Positions 23,126 through 29,540 of a stretch of DNA of 31,492 nt are shown here, piece after piece. The notes under the pieces were generated by a model that saw nothing but the letters and a program-made list of their open reading frames with translations, was not told where the DNA came from and did no database searches. Made by a program: the position numbers and the translations under genes. The DNA comes from Bacillota bacterium. Its GTDB lineage: Bacteria > Bacillota > Clostridia > Christensenellales > UBA1242. Numbering within the stretch: the stretch's first letter is position 1; each line of letters begins with the position of its first letter. Where the stretch lies: assembly GCA_009787915.1 (NCBI GenBank), contig WQSK01000005.1, forward strand, positions 1-31,492, written 5' to 3'.

Positions 23126-23665
23126 CTAAGTTTGCAAGCCTCTTATCTCCGCAATTATGCTCTCGTGCGCGTCCCATTGGTTGCAGAGTCTTTTGTCGCG
23201 CAATTTGACCATATCTGTGAATTTATCAAGTGGAAAATACTCGACGCGTTCGACCTCGGTTTTGTCGGCAACAAAGTCCGTGACCAAGAGTGTTGTCCGC
23301 GCCATATAGATGTCGATGAATTCGCGCACGTGCCAATCGCCAAAGACGTTATCCTCCCGCACAGTGCAAATGAATTTTATATCTTTTGGCGACAATGTGA
23401 CTCCGATTTCCTCTTGGCACTCGCGCAAGATTGCCGTTTTTGTGTCCTCGCCTGCGGCAACATGACCTGCGGCCGACGGGTCGTAGCAATACGGAGATTG
23501 TGCCTTGCACCCTGCACGAAGTTGCAACAAAATCTCGTTTCTTTGATTCACAAGATAAAGACGGGTTGCACGATGCCATGCCCCAGTTTTGTGCGCAACA
23601 CTTTTCATAATTGTTCCGATAACAGAACCATTGCTGTCGAGTTCATCAATCAGTTCATCCGCCAT
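23126..23665 (-). CDS. Nudix hydrolase, isopentenyl-diphosphate-isomerase-like branch
   Basis: A 179-aa Nudix enzyme. The Nudix box is GHVAAGEDTKTAILRECQEEIGV (two consecutive segments of the 23-residue signature, Glu residues present). N-terminal WHRATRLYLVNQRNEILLQLR and YDPSAAGHV are features of the IDI/YfcD-like group, which hydrolyses or isomerises diphosphate substrates. The ATG lies 5 nt after a TATAGT -10 box and no SD is present. It shares a 37-bp promoter region with the divergent GIY-YIG gene. Confidence 0.9.
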   Translation of the reverse strand: MADELIDELDSNGSVIGTIMKSVAHKTGAWHRATRLYLVNQRNEILLQLRAGCKAQSPYCYDPSAAGHVAAGEDTKTAILRECQEEIGVTLSPKDIKFICTVREDNVFGDWHVREFIDIYMARTTLLVTDFVADKTEVERVEYFPLDKFTDMVKLRDKRLCNQWDAHESIIAEIRGLQT

Positions 23666-23702
23666 ACTTGACTATACCACCAATTAATTATATAGTGCAA
23701 GT
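23666..23702. promoter_or_regulatory. Overlapping divergent leaderless promoters with dyad symmetry
   Basis: Plus strand: TTGACT (23668-23673), 17 bp, TATAGT (23691-23696), 6 nt, ATG. Minus strand: TTGCAC (23700-23695), 18 bp, TATAGT (23676-23671), 5 nt, ATG. Each -35 overlaps the other's -10, and the ends ACTTG...CAAGT are inverted repeats. Confidence 0.75.
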
Positions 23703-24347
23703 ATGATGAATGAAAAACAAACTAAGGGCTTTGTCTATGTCTTGACAAATCCATGCTTCAAGGATAACTGGATAAAAATTGGCTTTGCTATTGATGTCGA
23801 TAAGCGAGTAAAAGAATTGTCTGGGGTAACAGGTATGCCATTGCCTTTCGAGGTTTTTGCTACACTTAAAACAACAAAATACAAAGAAGCGGAACGAATG
23901 ATACATAAAATGATAGGCAAGTTCTCACCAGAGAAACGGATTAATCCAAGTCGTGAGTTTTTCAACATCGAGCCACAAGACGCTTTTGAAGTCTTTGAGA
24001 TAGTTTCTAAAATACTTGTCGATGCAGAACTTCACGTCAAGGCTGTTTCTTTAAAAGATAAAAAAGCACCTATAAAGAGAACTTTTACAAGCATGGGTCT
24101 TAACAGCGGTGATGTAATTGAATTCCTTTTCGAGCCCAAATTCAAAGCAACAATCAGCGGTGAACGAACTGTAAACTTTGAAGGAAAAGAATGGCTTTTG
24201 TCTGCACTTGGAATTGAACTCTACGAACGCATAGAGCGCAGAGTTACATTTGGCAGTGTCTTTGATGTTTTCAAGTATGATGACAAAGACCGAAACCTTA
24301 ATGACCGTTGGCGAAGATTTAACCAACAGAAAAGTGAGGGTGATTAA
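23703..24347 (+). CDS. GIY-YIG-like (T5orf172/MUG113) protein with DUF4357-like C-terminus
   Basis: A 214-aa paralogue of the protein at 5287-5907. N-terminal: GFVYVLTNPCFKDNWIKIGF (GIY-YIG-like strand pair with KIG), then KEAERMIHKMIGKF and SREFFNIEP. C-terminal: FTSMGLNSGDVIEFLFEP and RTVNFEGKEWLLSALGIELY resemble DUF4357. Likely a nuclease or DNA-binding protein; the canonical GIY-YIG Arg/Glu set is only partly visible, so activity is unproven. Leaderless start (TATAGT 6 nt upstream). The TAA overlaps the next ATG (TAATG), coupling it to the HAD gene. Confidence 0.8.
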   Translation: MMNEKQTKGFVYVLTNPCFKDNWIKIGFAIDVDKRVKELSGVTGMPLPFEVFATLKTTKYKEAERMIHKMIGKFSPEKRINPSREFFNIEPQDAFEVFEIVSKILVDAELHVKAVSLKDKKAPIKRTFTSMGLNSGDVIEFLFEPKFKATISGERTVNFEGKEWLLSALGIELYERIERRVTFGSVFDVFKYDDKDRNLNDRWRRFNQQKSEGD

Positions 24348-24943
24348 TGAAAATAGGGATAGATTTCGATGGTGTTATAATTGATTTCGAGCGACAGGTT
24401 CGTGCGTATGCCGCGCTTTATGACATGGAGGTTTCCCAAAATGGTGTTGTTGATAAAAATGCGTTTGTTTCTCAAATAAGATTCGGGTTTACACGGGAAC
24501 AATCACTTGGGTTTCGGAAGAAATATCTTTCTAAACTAACACCTAAGGCGGCGGTTTTTCCCCTTGCCAAAGAAATGCTTAAAAGATTACGCGAACAAGG
24601 TCATGAAATATATGTTGTTTCAGCAAGGTCTGTGATAGGCGGAAAACCAGTGAAGTCGGCAAAGAAGGTTTTGCGAAAACACAAAATCAAAGTGGACGGA
24701 TGGTTTGGCGGTACGGGTCAATTCGATGGAGGCTGTCCAGTTATGGATAAAGCCACGGTGTGCAGTGTTAATAATCTTGATATTTTTATTGAGGACAACC
24801 CCGATACGGTTGAATCAGTTGCCAAGGCAAAAATCAAGTGCATCTATATGCGCGACAATCGTTCAAGGGAAATAAAGAACGACTTTGTTTTTGAAACAGA
24901 TAACTGGGTTGATATATATCAATTTATTCAGACACTTTCTTGA
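24347..24943 (+). CDS. HAD-superfamily 5'(3')-deoxyribonucleotidase-like phosphatase
   Basis: About 198 aa. IGIDFDGVIIDF is HAD motif I with the nucleophile Asp and the acid Asp; YVVSARSV is motif II; motif III/IV region IFIEDNPDTVESV. The arrangement with a helical cap inserted after motif I fits the NT5C/YqfW group that dephosphorylates (deoxy)nucleotides. Start is coupled to the GIY-YIG stop with GAGGGTGA as weak SD. The 3' end overlaps the convergent VTT gene by 20 bp. Confidence 0.85.
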   Translation: MKIGIDFDGVIIDFERQVRAYAALYDMEVSQNGVVDKNAFVSQIRFGFTREQSLGFRKKYLSKLTPKAAVFPLAKEMLKRLREQGHEIYVVSARSVIGGKPVKSAKKVLRKHKIKVDGWFGGTGQFDGGCPVMDKATVCSVNNLDIFIEDNPDTVESVAKAKIKCIYMRDNRSREIKNDFVFETDNWVDIYQFIQTLS

Positions 24944-25862
24944 CCCTAGGCTTTCTCGCGGTGGTTTTTTGTATCGGTTGCTCTGCTATTGGCTCGGCTG
25001 TGGATACTGTTTTTGATTGCGTGGACTGCTCTTTTTCAAACTTTTCAATATCTTTTGTTGTAAGAACTTTTGGAGTGATACCTAGAAACTTTTTAATAGT
25101 CGCAACAATTTTTTGGTAATAAGCCACAAACAATATCACGTTCAAAACCATGAGGTTTATAAGTAAGAACATCTCGAACGGGGTTATAAGGCTGTTTATA
25201 AATCGCATAATCGGAACATAGAAAGCGACTAGTGTAATCTCTATCGGTCGCGAAACCAAAATAATCAAAAGGAACTTCCAGAATTTGACCTTGGACGCAC
25301 CGCAGATAAGGCAAATCAAATCCCCCGTCATAAACGGAACGACATAAAGCGCAGGAACATAGAAAATACCGCGACGTTGGAACCAGTCAAGTTTGCTCTC
25401 GACATGTTTTCTTCCGAACAACCAGAACAAGAGTTTCCTCCCCCCAAGTCGCCCAATTGTATACACGATAATCGAGGCGGACAGAGCACATACTATACCA
25501 ACCGCGATAAGGAGCCCCACGTTTTGTCCAAACAAGAAAAACCCAAAAGTCATAAAGAACGTAATCGTACCAGGGATAAAGTTAAGAAAGATGGCTTGGG
25601 TTATGTACATAAAGAAAAAGATAAAGAATATTGCGACTCCGTAGCCTTCTAGTCGTGCGGCGGCTTCCTCGGCGGCATCGTTTCCGCCAAAGATACCAAA
25701 ACCCAAGAAATTAATAAGCAAAATAAAACACGTGACAATTATGCCAAGCGCACCAAGCGATACCGCAAGGCGCAATAGGCGCGACTTTAAAGATACCGCG
25801 TACTCGTCCGCTGGTTGGTCCACAATCTTAACATCATCAGTTACTTCTTTTGGGTTTTCCAT
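24924..25862 (-). CDS. TVP38/TMEM64 (VTT/DedA-like) membrane protein
   Basis: A 312-aa polytopic membrane protein. An N-terminal span (LGALGIIVTCFILLINFL) is followed by AIFFIFFFMYITQAIFLNFI and PGTITFFMTFGFFLFG. A Gly-rich GRLGGRKLLFWLFGRK segment and FYVPALYVVPFMTGDLICLI are the VTT core, and two further spans follow. VTT proteins are linked to lipid scrambling or flippase activity. The C-terminal tail is hydrophilic and Lys/Thr-rich. The promoter is near consensus with a leader of only about 6 nt and no SD. Confidence 0.88.
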   Translation of the reverse strand: MENPKEVTDDVKIVDQPADEYAVSLKSRLLRLAVSLGALGIIVTCFILLINFLGFGIFGGNDAAEEAAARLEGYGVAIFFIFFFMYITQAIFLNFIPGTITFFMTFGFFLFGQNVGLLIAVGIVCALSASIIVYTIGRLGGRKLLFWLFGRKHVESKLDWFQRRGIFYVPALYVVPFMTGDLICLICGASKVKFWKFLLIILVSRPIEITLVAFYVPIMRFINSLITPFEMFLLINLMVLNVILFVAYYQKIVATIKKFLGITPKVLTTKDIEKFEKEQSTQSKTVSTAEPIAEQPIQKTTARKPRVKKVSE

Positions 25863-25875
25863 GATTTGAACTTTA

Positions 25876-25904
25876 ATTATAAGTTATTTGCCTTTGATTG
25901 TCAA
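25876..25904 (-). promoter_or_regulatory. Consensus promoter of the VTT gene
   Basis: TTGACA, 17-bp spacer, TATAAT, then 13 nt to the ATG at 25862; very short leader. Confidence 0.85.
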
Positions 25905-25949
25905 CCGCAGTTATGACGAATGTCACAAGGTTTCGACAACGGAGAAACG

Positions 25950-26462
25950 TTATACCATAATCTGTTCTAACTTTCGCTTTGCATTCCTAAGCCATACCTC
26001 GCGCTCTAAAGAAAAATTACGCCCACCATACAACACATCATTCGCCATACGGAGGTTCTCCCCGCCCCATTTGAAATTCTTTGCAAGCATCTCTGACAAC
26101 ACATCAATCAAATCTTGCTCTCCTGCTTGCAACCCAAATGCTTTACACACATCTTCTGCTGTAAATGCTAAAATCGGATTAGGTTGCTCTCCCTCGCAAG
26201 TGTTTTCATCATCTTGACGTACACACACAGCACATGATTCGTGGTTACCATGTTTGTCTGAACTGGCACAATCTTCAATCACTGGCCACATATTTGTACC
26301 ACCCAAAGCCGACGCCAGTTCATTTTTAAGTTGTAACTTAGCCGATTCATCCAGTTTCGATACCTTCGCACCAAAGACACGACGTATAGCATTATGAACA
26401 TCAGGCATACCAGTAGACTGTGCCCAATGTATTCTTGTTGCCAATTTTTTAACGCTATCCAT
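25950..26462 (-). CDS. Unknown protein, 170 aa
   Basis: Starts MDSVKKLATRIHWAQSTGMP at the ATG at 26462, chosen because AAGGTGGG lies 2-3 nt upstream and a leadered promoter precedes it; longer in-frame starts lack these. Soluble, with a Cys/His-rich middle (EDCASSDKHGNHESCAVC) that could bind metal, then helical segments (AEDVCKAFGLQAGEQDLIDV). No family recognised. Single-gene unit. Confidence 0.65.
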   Translation of the reverse strand: MDSVKKLATRIHWAQSTGMPDVHNAIRRVFGAKVSKLDESAKLQLKNELASALGGTNMWPVIEDCASSDKHGNHESCAVCVRQDDENTCEGEQPNPILAFTAEDVCKAFGLQAGEQDLIDVLSEMLAKNFKWGGENLRMANDVLYGGRNFSLEREVWLRNAKRKLEQIMV

Positions 26463-26493
26463 AACCCACCTTTTTATAAAATATTCTTTACAC

Positions 26494-26522
26494 AAAATAG
26501 CACAAAAACTTTAATTTGTCAA
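26494..26522 (-). promoter_or_regulatory. Promoter, leadered
   Basis: TTGACA, 17-bp spacer, TATTTT, then a leader of about 25 nt with SD AAGGTGGG before the ATG at 26462. Confidence 0.7.
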
Positions 26523-26544
26523 TATAACAACCGTATCAAACGCG

Positions 26545-26573
26545 TTGACAATTGAAAAAAGGTCTGATATAAT
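26545..26573 (+). promoter_or_regulatory. tRNA-Asn promoter
   Basis: TTGACA, 17-bp spacer ending TGA, TATAAT: full consensus, 58 nt before the tRNA. ATTCCCCTGTA occurs once in the leader (about 26581) and again at the tRNA 5' end. Confidence 0.85.
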
Positions 26574-26631
26574 CCAAAAATATTCCCCTGTAAGAATCTT
26601 TTCTGAACCTTGCATTGGAACACTACCGCAT

Positions 26632-26706
26632 TCCCCTGTAGCTCAGCGGTGGAGCAACCGGCTGTTAACCGGTAGGTCGTTGGTTCAAATCCAACCGGGG
26701 GAGCCA
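26632..26706 (+). tRNA. tRNA-Asn (anticodon GTT)
   Basis: A 75-nt cloverleaf: acceptor TCCCCTG / CGGGGGA, anticodon loop CTGTTAA, T arm GTTGG-TTCAAAT-CCAAC, encoded CCA. Confidence 0.96.
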
Positions 26707-26728
26707 ACTTTATTTTGGAGAGTTATAT

Positions 26729-26905
26729 ATGGAGAAAGAGAATTACCCTGAATTATGTAAAGAGTGCGAATTCCACAAGAATGCAATGCATGACCCATGG
26801 TGTTATTCGCCAACACAAGATGGGGCTAAATTCGTTTGTCCGAAAAAGAATTGTCCGAATAATAGAGATACAAACCAATTAGATGGGATTGTGTTTCCAA
26901 TTTAG
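26729..26905 (+). CDS. 58-aa cysteine-rich protein
   Basis: Starts MEKENYPELCKECEFHKN, contains PWCYSP and KFVCPKKNCPN: CxxC and a second Cys pair suggest one zinc site. SD TTGGAGAG is about 7 nt upstream. It begins 22 nt after tRNA-Asn in the same direction and is followed by a terminator, so it is probably on the tRNA transcript. No family recognised. Confidence 0.7.
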   Translation: MEKENYPELCKECEFHKNAMHDPWCYSPTQDGAKFVCPKKNCPNNRDTNQLDGIVFPI

Positions 26906-26906
26906 T

Positions 26907-26944
26907 AAATCACCTATTCCCCCTTTATAGTCGGCGATTTTTTG
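26907..26944 (+). terminator. Rho-independent terminator
   Basis: AAATCACC ... GGCGATTT (one mismatch) followed by six T, directly after the 58-aa gene. Confidence 0.65.
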
Positions 26945-26978
26945 GTTTTAAAATACGCAGACGACCTTGCTCAGCGGT

Positions 26979-27263
26979 TTAACTAAACCCGTGACATTTG
27001 CAAACCGCACATTTTTGCTTGCAAGCACAAACACAGTCTTTTAACTTTTTGGCTTCCCGACCCTCTGCCCTGACCGCCTCGACTTTTTGAGAGTACTCGG
27101 CATTAATAGAGGCATACTCTGTGCTAAAAGCCTGCGTCGTTCTTTCACGGAGGTCTGCAATCTTTTTGTCGCGCTCGGCGTACAATGCCTCTATCGTTTC
27201 AAAATCTATGCCCGTGGACTTGTACAAAGCGGCAATGTTGGCGTCGCGTTCGGAATCTGTCAT
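26979..27263 (-). CDS. 94-aa coiled-coil protein with cysteine-rich tail
   Basis: The first about 75 residues are charged heptad-like helix (ALYAERDKKIADLRER, YSQKVEAVRAEGREAKKL). The last 20 contain six Cys and a His (DCVCACKQKCAVCKCHGFS), a likely metal-binding knuckle or disulfide cluster. The ATG lies 5 nt after a perfect TATAAT (27274-27269) and lacks an SD, so it is probably leaderless. No family recognised. Confidence 0.7.
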   Translation of the reverse strand: MTDSERDANIAALYKSTGIDFETIEALYAERDKKIADLRERTTQAFSTEYASINAEYSQKVEAVRAEGREAKKLKDCVCACKQKCAVCKCHGFS

Positions 27264-27288
27264 ATGTAATTATACGAGCACAATTTAA

Positions 27289-27744
27289 TTAAAGTTCGGG
27301 TTCGTCTTGTTCAAGTGGAACCGCCAAGTTCATAAACTTGTTTGTAAGTTCATATTGGTTTGTCACAGGTGTAATGATTCCACGTCCAGACGTGTCGCCT
27401 ATGCGCCTCCAACCCATACCCCACCCATCAAAGTGGACATGTTCAAATTTCTCGTTCAGCCTACCCGCATCAATTGCCGTTAGAAAATCTCTGTCAAATT
27501 GCTGAATCCATCTGTCAAATTCCTCTAAATCAAGATTAGCACTTGGAATATCTGGGAGATTCGCCATGTCACTGGATTCCGCAGCAATTGCTCCCACAGT
27601 AGCGAGCCCCATGAAAACCACCGCAGCCCCGACCTTTAAAACGTTTTTTGCATTTTTTGCGACCGCCTTGCCTGCTTCGTTTATTTTATCCAACACACCG
27701 AAATCCAAATCAAGTTCCAATTCGCCTTCTTTGTTATTATCCAC
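27289..27744 (-). CDS. Unknown single-span membrane or exported protein, 151 aa
   Basis: GTG start at 27744 with a strong SD (AAGGAGG, 4 nt). Acidic N-terminus (EGELELDLDFGV), then a hydrophobic segment VLKVGAAVVFMGLATVGAIAA at about residues 37-57 that could be a signal anchor. The rest is a soluble domain rich in Trp/Gly (FDGWGMGWRRIGDTSGRG). No family recognised. It resembles the propeptide-side wording of the nearby subtilase (EFDRWIQQFDRDFLTAIDAG) only loosely. Confidence 0.65.
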   Translation of the reverse strand: MDNNKEGELELDLDFGVLDKINEAGKAVAKNAKNVLKVGAAVVFMGLATVGAIAAESSDMANLPDIPSANLDLEEFDRWIQQFDRDFLTAIDAGRLNEKFEHVHFDGWGMGWRRIGDTSGRGIITPVTNQYELTNKFMNLAVPLEQDEPEL

Positions 27745-27795
27745 GTCCCCTCCTTAATTCACGTTATCCACATTTTTTTAGACAAGTCCAGTATG

Positions 27796-27813
27796 CGTCG
27801 TCGTCGTCGTCGT
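27796..27813. repeat. (CGT)6 trinucleotide microsatellite in an intergenic region
   Basis: Six perfect CGT units, lying immediately next to a minus-strand TTGACA (27822-27817) upstream of the gene starting at 27744. Between 27745 and 27899 I otherwise see only this and the promoter of the plus-strand 68-aa gene. Confidence 0.9.
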
Positions 27814-27864
27814 CTATGTCAATTGTTTTTTTGGTCTTTTCCATATTTCATGACTTTTTTGTTT

Positions 27865-27893
27865 TTGACTTTTCCACAGGCTGGTGTTACAAT
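27865..27893 (+). promoter_or_regulatory. Promoter, leaderless type
   Basis: TTGACT, 17-bp spacer, TACAAT, 6 nt, ATG at 27900. Confidence 0.75.
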
Positions 27894-27899
27894 TACGTC

Positions 27900-28106
27900 A
27901 TGAACGTAGGCACAAAAATCACAACAAATGGCACGACTGGTCATATTGTCGAAATAAACCCCTGCCCAAGTGTGAGTGGCAGATTTACATACACAGTTCA
28001 ATTAGAAGGTTCGGTTGGCCAGCACACTTTTGAGGATGACGAGATTCACCCACTTAGGTCCAAACCAAGAATTTCTGGTGGACTTAAGGCAAAAGAACTG
28101 GTTTAA
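27900..28106 (+). CDS. 68-aa small beta-rich protein of unknown function
   Basis: Reads MNVGTKITTNGTTGHIVEI ... FTYTVQLEGSVGQHTFEDDE ... KAKELV. Alternating hydrophobic/polar strands with Gly turns suggest a small SH3-like barrel. I chose the ATG at 27900 over a longer in-frame extension because a promoter ends 6 nt before it and the extension reads through intergenic sequence. Nudix gene starts 6 nt after its stop, so the two are one operon. Confidence 0.7.
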   Translation: MNVGTKITTNGTTGHIVEINPCPSVSGRFTYTVQLEGSVGQHTFEDDEIHPLRSKPRISGGLKAKELV

Positions 28107-28112
28107 TATTAC

Positions 28113-28535
28113 ATGGCACAAGACAACATCCGCATCGGGGTTCCGACGCTTGTCGTTAAAGGCGACAAAATTTTGTTGGGCGAGAGCAACAAACCAGGCA
28201 TGCAAAAAGGCCAGTACGTTATCCCAGGTGGCGGAGTAGATTTCGGTGAACGATTGGCGGAAACCAGCGAACGTGAAATTTTCGAGGAAACAAACCTCAA
28301 AATCAAAAACACAAAGTTTTTCAAAGCATACGAATTGATTAAACCAGAAAAACAATTCCACAGAATATTTGCTCTCCATGTTGCCGAGTGGCAAAGCGGC
28401 GAAATTAAACCAAGCGACGATTTGGCGAGCGCAGGTTTTTTCACACGACAAGAGGTCGCAAAATTATATGCCGACGGGAAAATTGAAAAAGACGGCCCGC
28501 CCGCATGGATGTTAAAAGACACAGGTTGGCTTTGA
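28113..28535 (+). CDS. Nudix hydrolase, MutT-like
   Basis: A 140-aa Nudix protein: VIPGGGVDFGERLAETSERE followed by IFEETNL completes the signature with the metal-binding REIFEE. WQSGEIKPSDDLASAGFF is the usual downstream strand pair. Probably hydrolyses a (deoxy)nucleoside di- or triphosphate. No SD; the ATG follows the upstream stop by 6 nt, so expression may depend on coupling. Confidence 0.92.
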   Translation: MAQDNIRIGVPTLVVKGDKILLGESNKPGMQKGQYVIPGGGVDFGERLAETSEREIFEETNLKIKNTKFFKAYELIKPEKQFHRIFALHVAEWQSGEIKPSDDLASAGFFTRQEVAKLYADGKIEKDGPPAWMLKDTGWL

Positions 28536-28544
28536 CTTTGATGG

Positions 28545-28573
28545 TTGACCACTGGTGCTTTTAGTACTAGACT
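28545..28573 (+). promoter_or_regulatory. Promoter, leaderless type
   Basis: TTGACC, 17-bp spacer, TAGACT, 6 nt, ATG at 28580. Confidence 0.65.
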
Positions 28574-28579
28574 TATTAC

Positions 28580-28942
28580 ATGGAAACATATGAAAATCTT
28601 GTAAAGAAATTAAGCGAGAAACAAAGTCTAAAAGAAATCCAAAAACTGCGCGAGAAAATGTGGAGGGCACAGGGCTTTGACGACGAAACGCCCGAGCAAA
28701 CCATGTTGCTGTTGGTCGAGGAAATCGGCGAACTTGCAAAAGCCCTAAGAAAACAAATTGGGATGTGCTGTGACGAAAGTCGTAATAACTATACCAAAAC
28801 CAGTGAAGAAGCCGCGGATGTGTTTACCCTTTTGTTGGATTTATGCACGATTTTAAACATTGATTTGTTCGATGCGCTCAAAGACAAAAGCATCAAACAC
28901 ATTGGGCGAACCTGGACAAAAGCCAAACCGAAGAATAATTAA
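28580..28942 (+). CDS. MazG-like nucleotide pyrophosphohydrolase
   Basis: A 120-aa all-helical protein. LLVEEIGELAKALRK carries the EExxE metal site and SEEAADVFTLLLDLC the ExxD site, as in MazG/dUTPase-like pyrophosphohydrolases that remove non-canonical NTPs. Some members cleave (p)ppGpp or act in defence. The start is probably leaderless. The stop overlaps the convergent CYTH gene's stop by 4 bp. Confidence 0.85.
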   Translation: METYENLVKKLSEKQSLKEIQKLREKMWRAQGFDDETPEQTMLLLVEEIGELAKALRKQIGMCCDESRNNYTKTSEEAADVFTLLLDLCTILNIDLFDALKDKSIKHIGRTWTKAKPKNN

Positions 28943-29484
28943 AACCTGCACTCCTTTTGGTCTTTGTCATAGCCATACCCAATCAAGATATCAAGTATCC
29001 CCTGGGTCGTACCCTTTTTGTAATCAAGACCAAGTTTCTTGCAGGCGTCTTTAATTTGTTTTTCGGTCTTGCCCTCTACTTCAACCCACGGCGGACATTT
29101 CGGCCAAGTATCAATATCAATCTCGACCTCGCCCAACATATACCTCACGCGTTTGTTTTGTTGAGGCCCCTCTTTTTGAAACCCAAGTTTTTCCAAAAAC
29201 AAAACCCCTGCGTCAAAGTCATCAATCCCAAATTCAATTTCTTCGGTACCATCAATTGTTTGGGCATGTATCTGTTTGTACGTCATAGTTGCTTGCTCGC
29301 CATTGGTGCGGACGCGAAGCCACTTTCTGTTGCGTTCATCTCCGCCATAGCGAAAACCTGGGAACTGAAAAATAAAACGATTATAAAACCAGTCGCCTAC
29401 TTTTTTTGCACCAAGGCTTTCAAGTTTATTAACAAGCGCATCTATATCAATATCCAAAAATCTTATTTCAAGTTCTGTAGCCAT
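28939..29484 (-). CDS. CYTH-domain protein (class IV adenylate cyclase/triphosphatase-like)
   Basis: About 181 aa. ATELEIRFLDID gives the ExExR/K strand of CYTH enzymes. KWLRVRTNGEQATMTYK and EVEIDIDTWPKCPPWVEVEG are further tunnel strands with acidic and basic residues. CYTH members are class IV adenylyl cyclases, thiamine-triphosphatases or tripolyphosphatases; which one is unclear. I chose the ATG at 29484, 5 nt after a TACATT -10, over a TTG two codons earlier. Confidence 0.85.
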   Translation of the reverse strand: MATELEIRFLDIDIDALVNKLESLGAKKVGDWFYNRFIFQFPGFRYGGDERNRKWLRVRTNGEQATMTYKQIHAQTIDGTEEIEFGIDDFDAGVLFLEKLGFQKEGPQQNKRVRYMLGEVEIDIDTWPKCPPWVEVEGKTEKQIKDACKKLGLDYKKGTTQGILDILIGYGYDKDQKECRF

Positions 29485-29489
29485 AAACA

Positions 29490-29518
29490 AATGTACTGTA
29501 AACAGTTTTTAATGTCTA
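29490..29518 (-). promoter_or_regulatory. Promoter of the CYTH gene, leaderless type
   Basis: Minus-strand TAGACA, 17-bp spacer, TACATT, 5 nt before the ATG at 29484. Divergent from the subtilase promoter; only 56 bp separate the two start codons. Confidence 0.6.
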
Positions 29519-29529
29519 CTTTTTTGTGG

Positions 29530-29535
29530 TATAAT
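29530..29535 (+). promoter_or_regulatory. -10 box of the subtilase gene
   Basis: TATAAT preceded by TGG (extended -10) and followed by 5 nt to the ATG at 29541; the -35 is weak. Confidence 0.65.
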
Positions 29536-29540
29536 AGAAT

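Noticed and set aside
23132..23671. Long plus-strand frame opposite the Nudix gene
   Set aside because: It is the mirror of a clear Nudix enzyme with an intact signature and promoter; the plus-strand product has no family features.
26519..26707. Minus-strand frame reading GFEPTTYRLTAGCSTAELQ
   Set aside because: This is the antisense of tRNA-Asn, a well-known false protein that recurs in databases wherever tRNA genes are translated backwards.
28104..28112. TAATATTAC, identical to the geminivirus origin nonanucleotide
   Set aside because: No flanking stem-loop or iterons, and it is far from the Rep relic. It spans the stop of the 68-aa gene and the start region of the Nudix gene.
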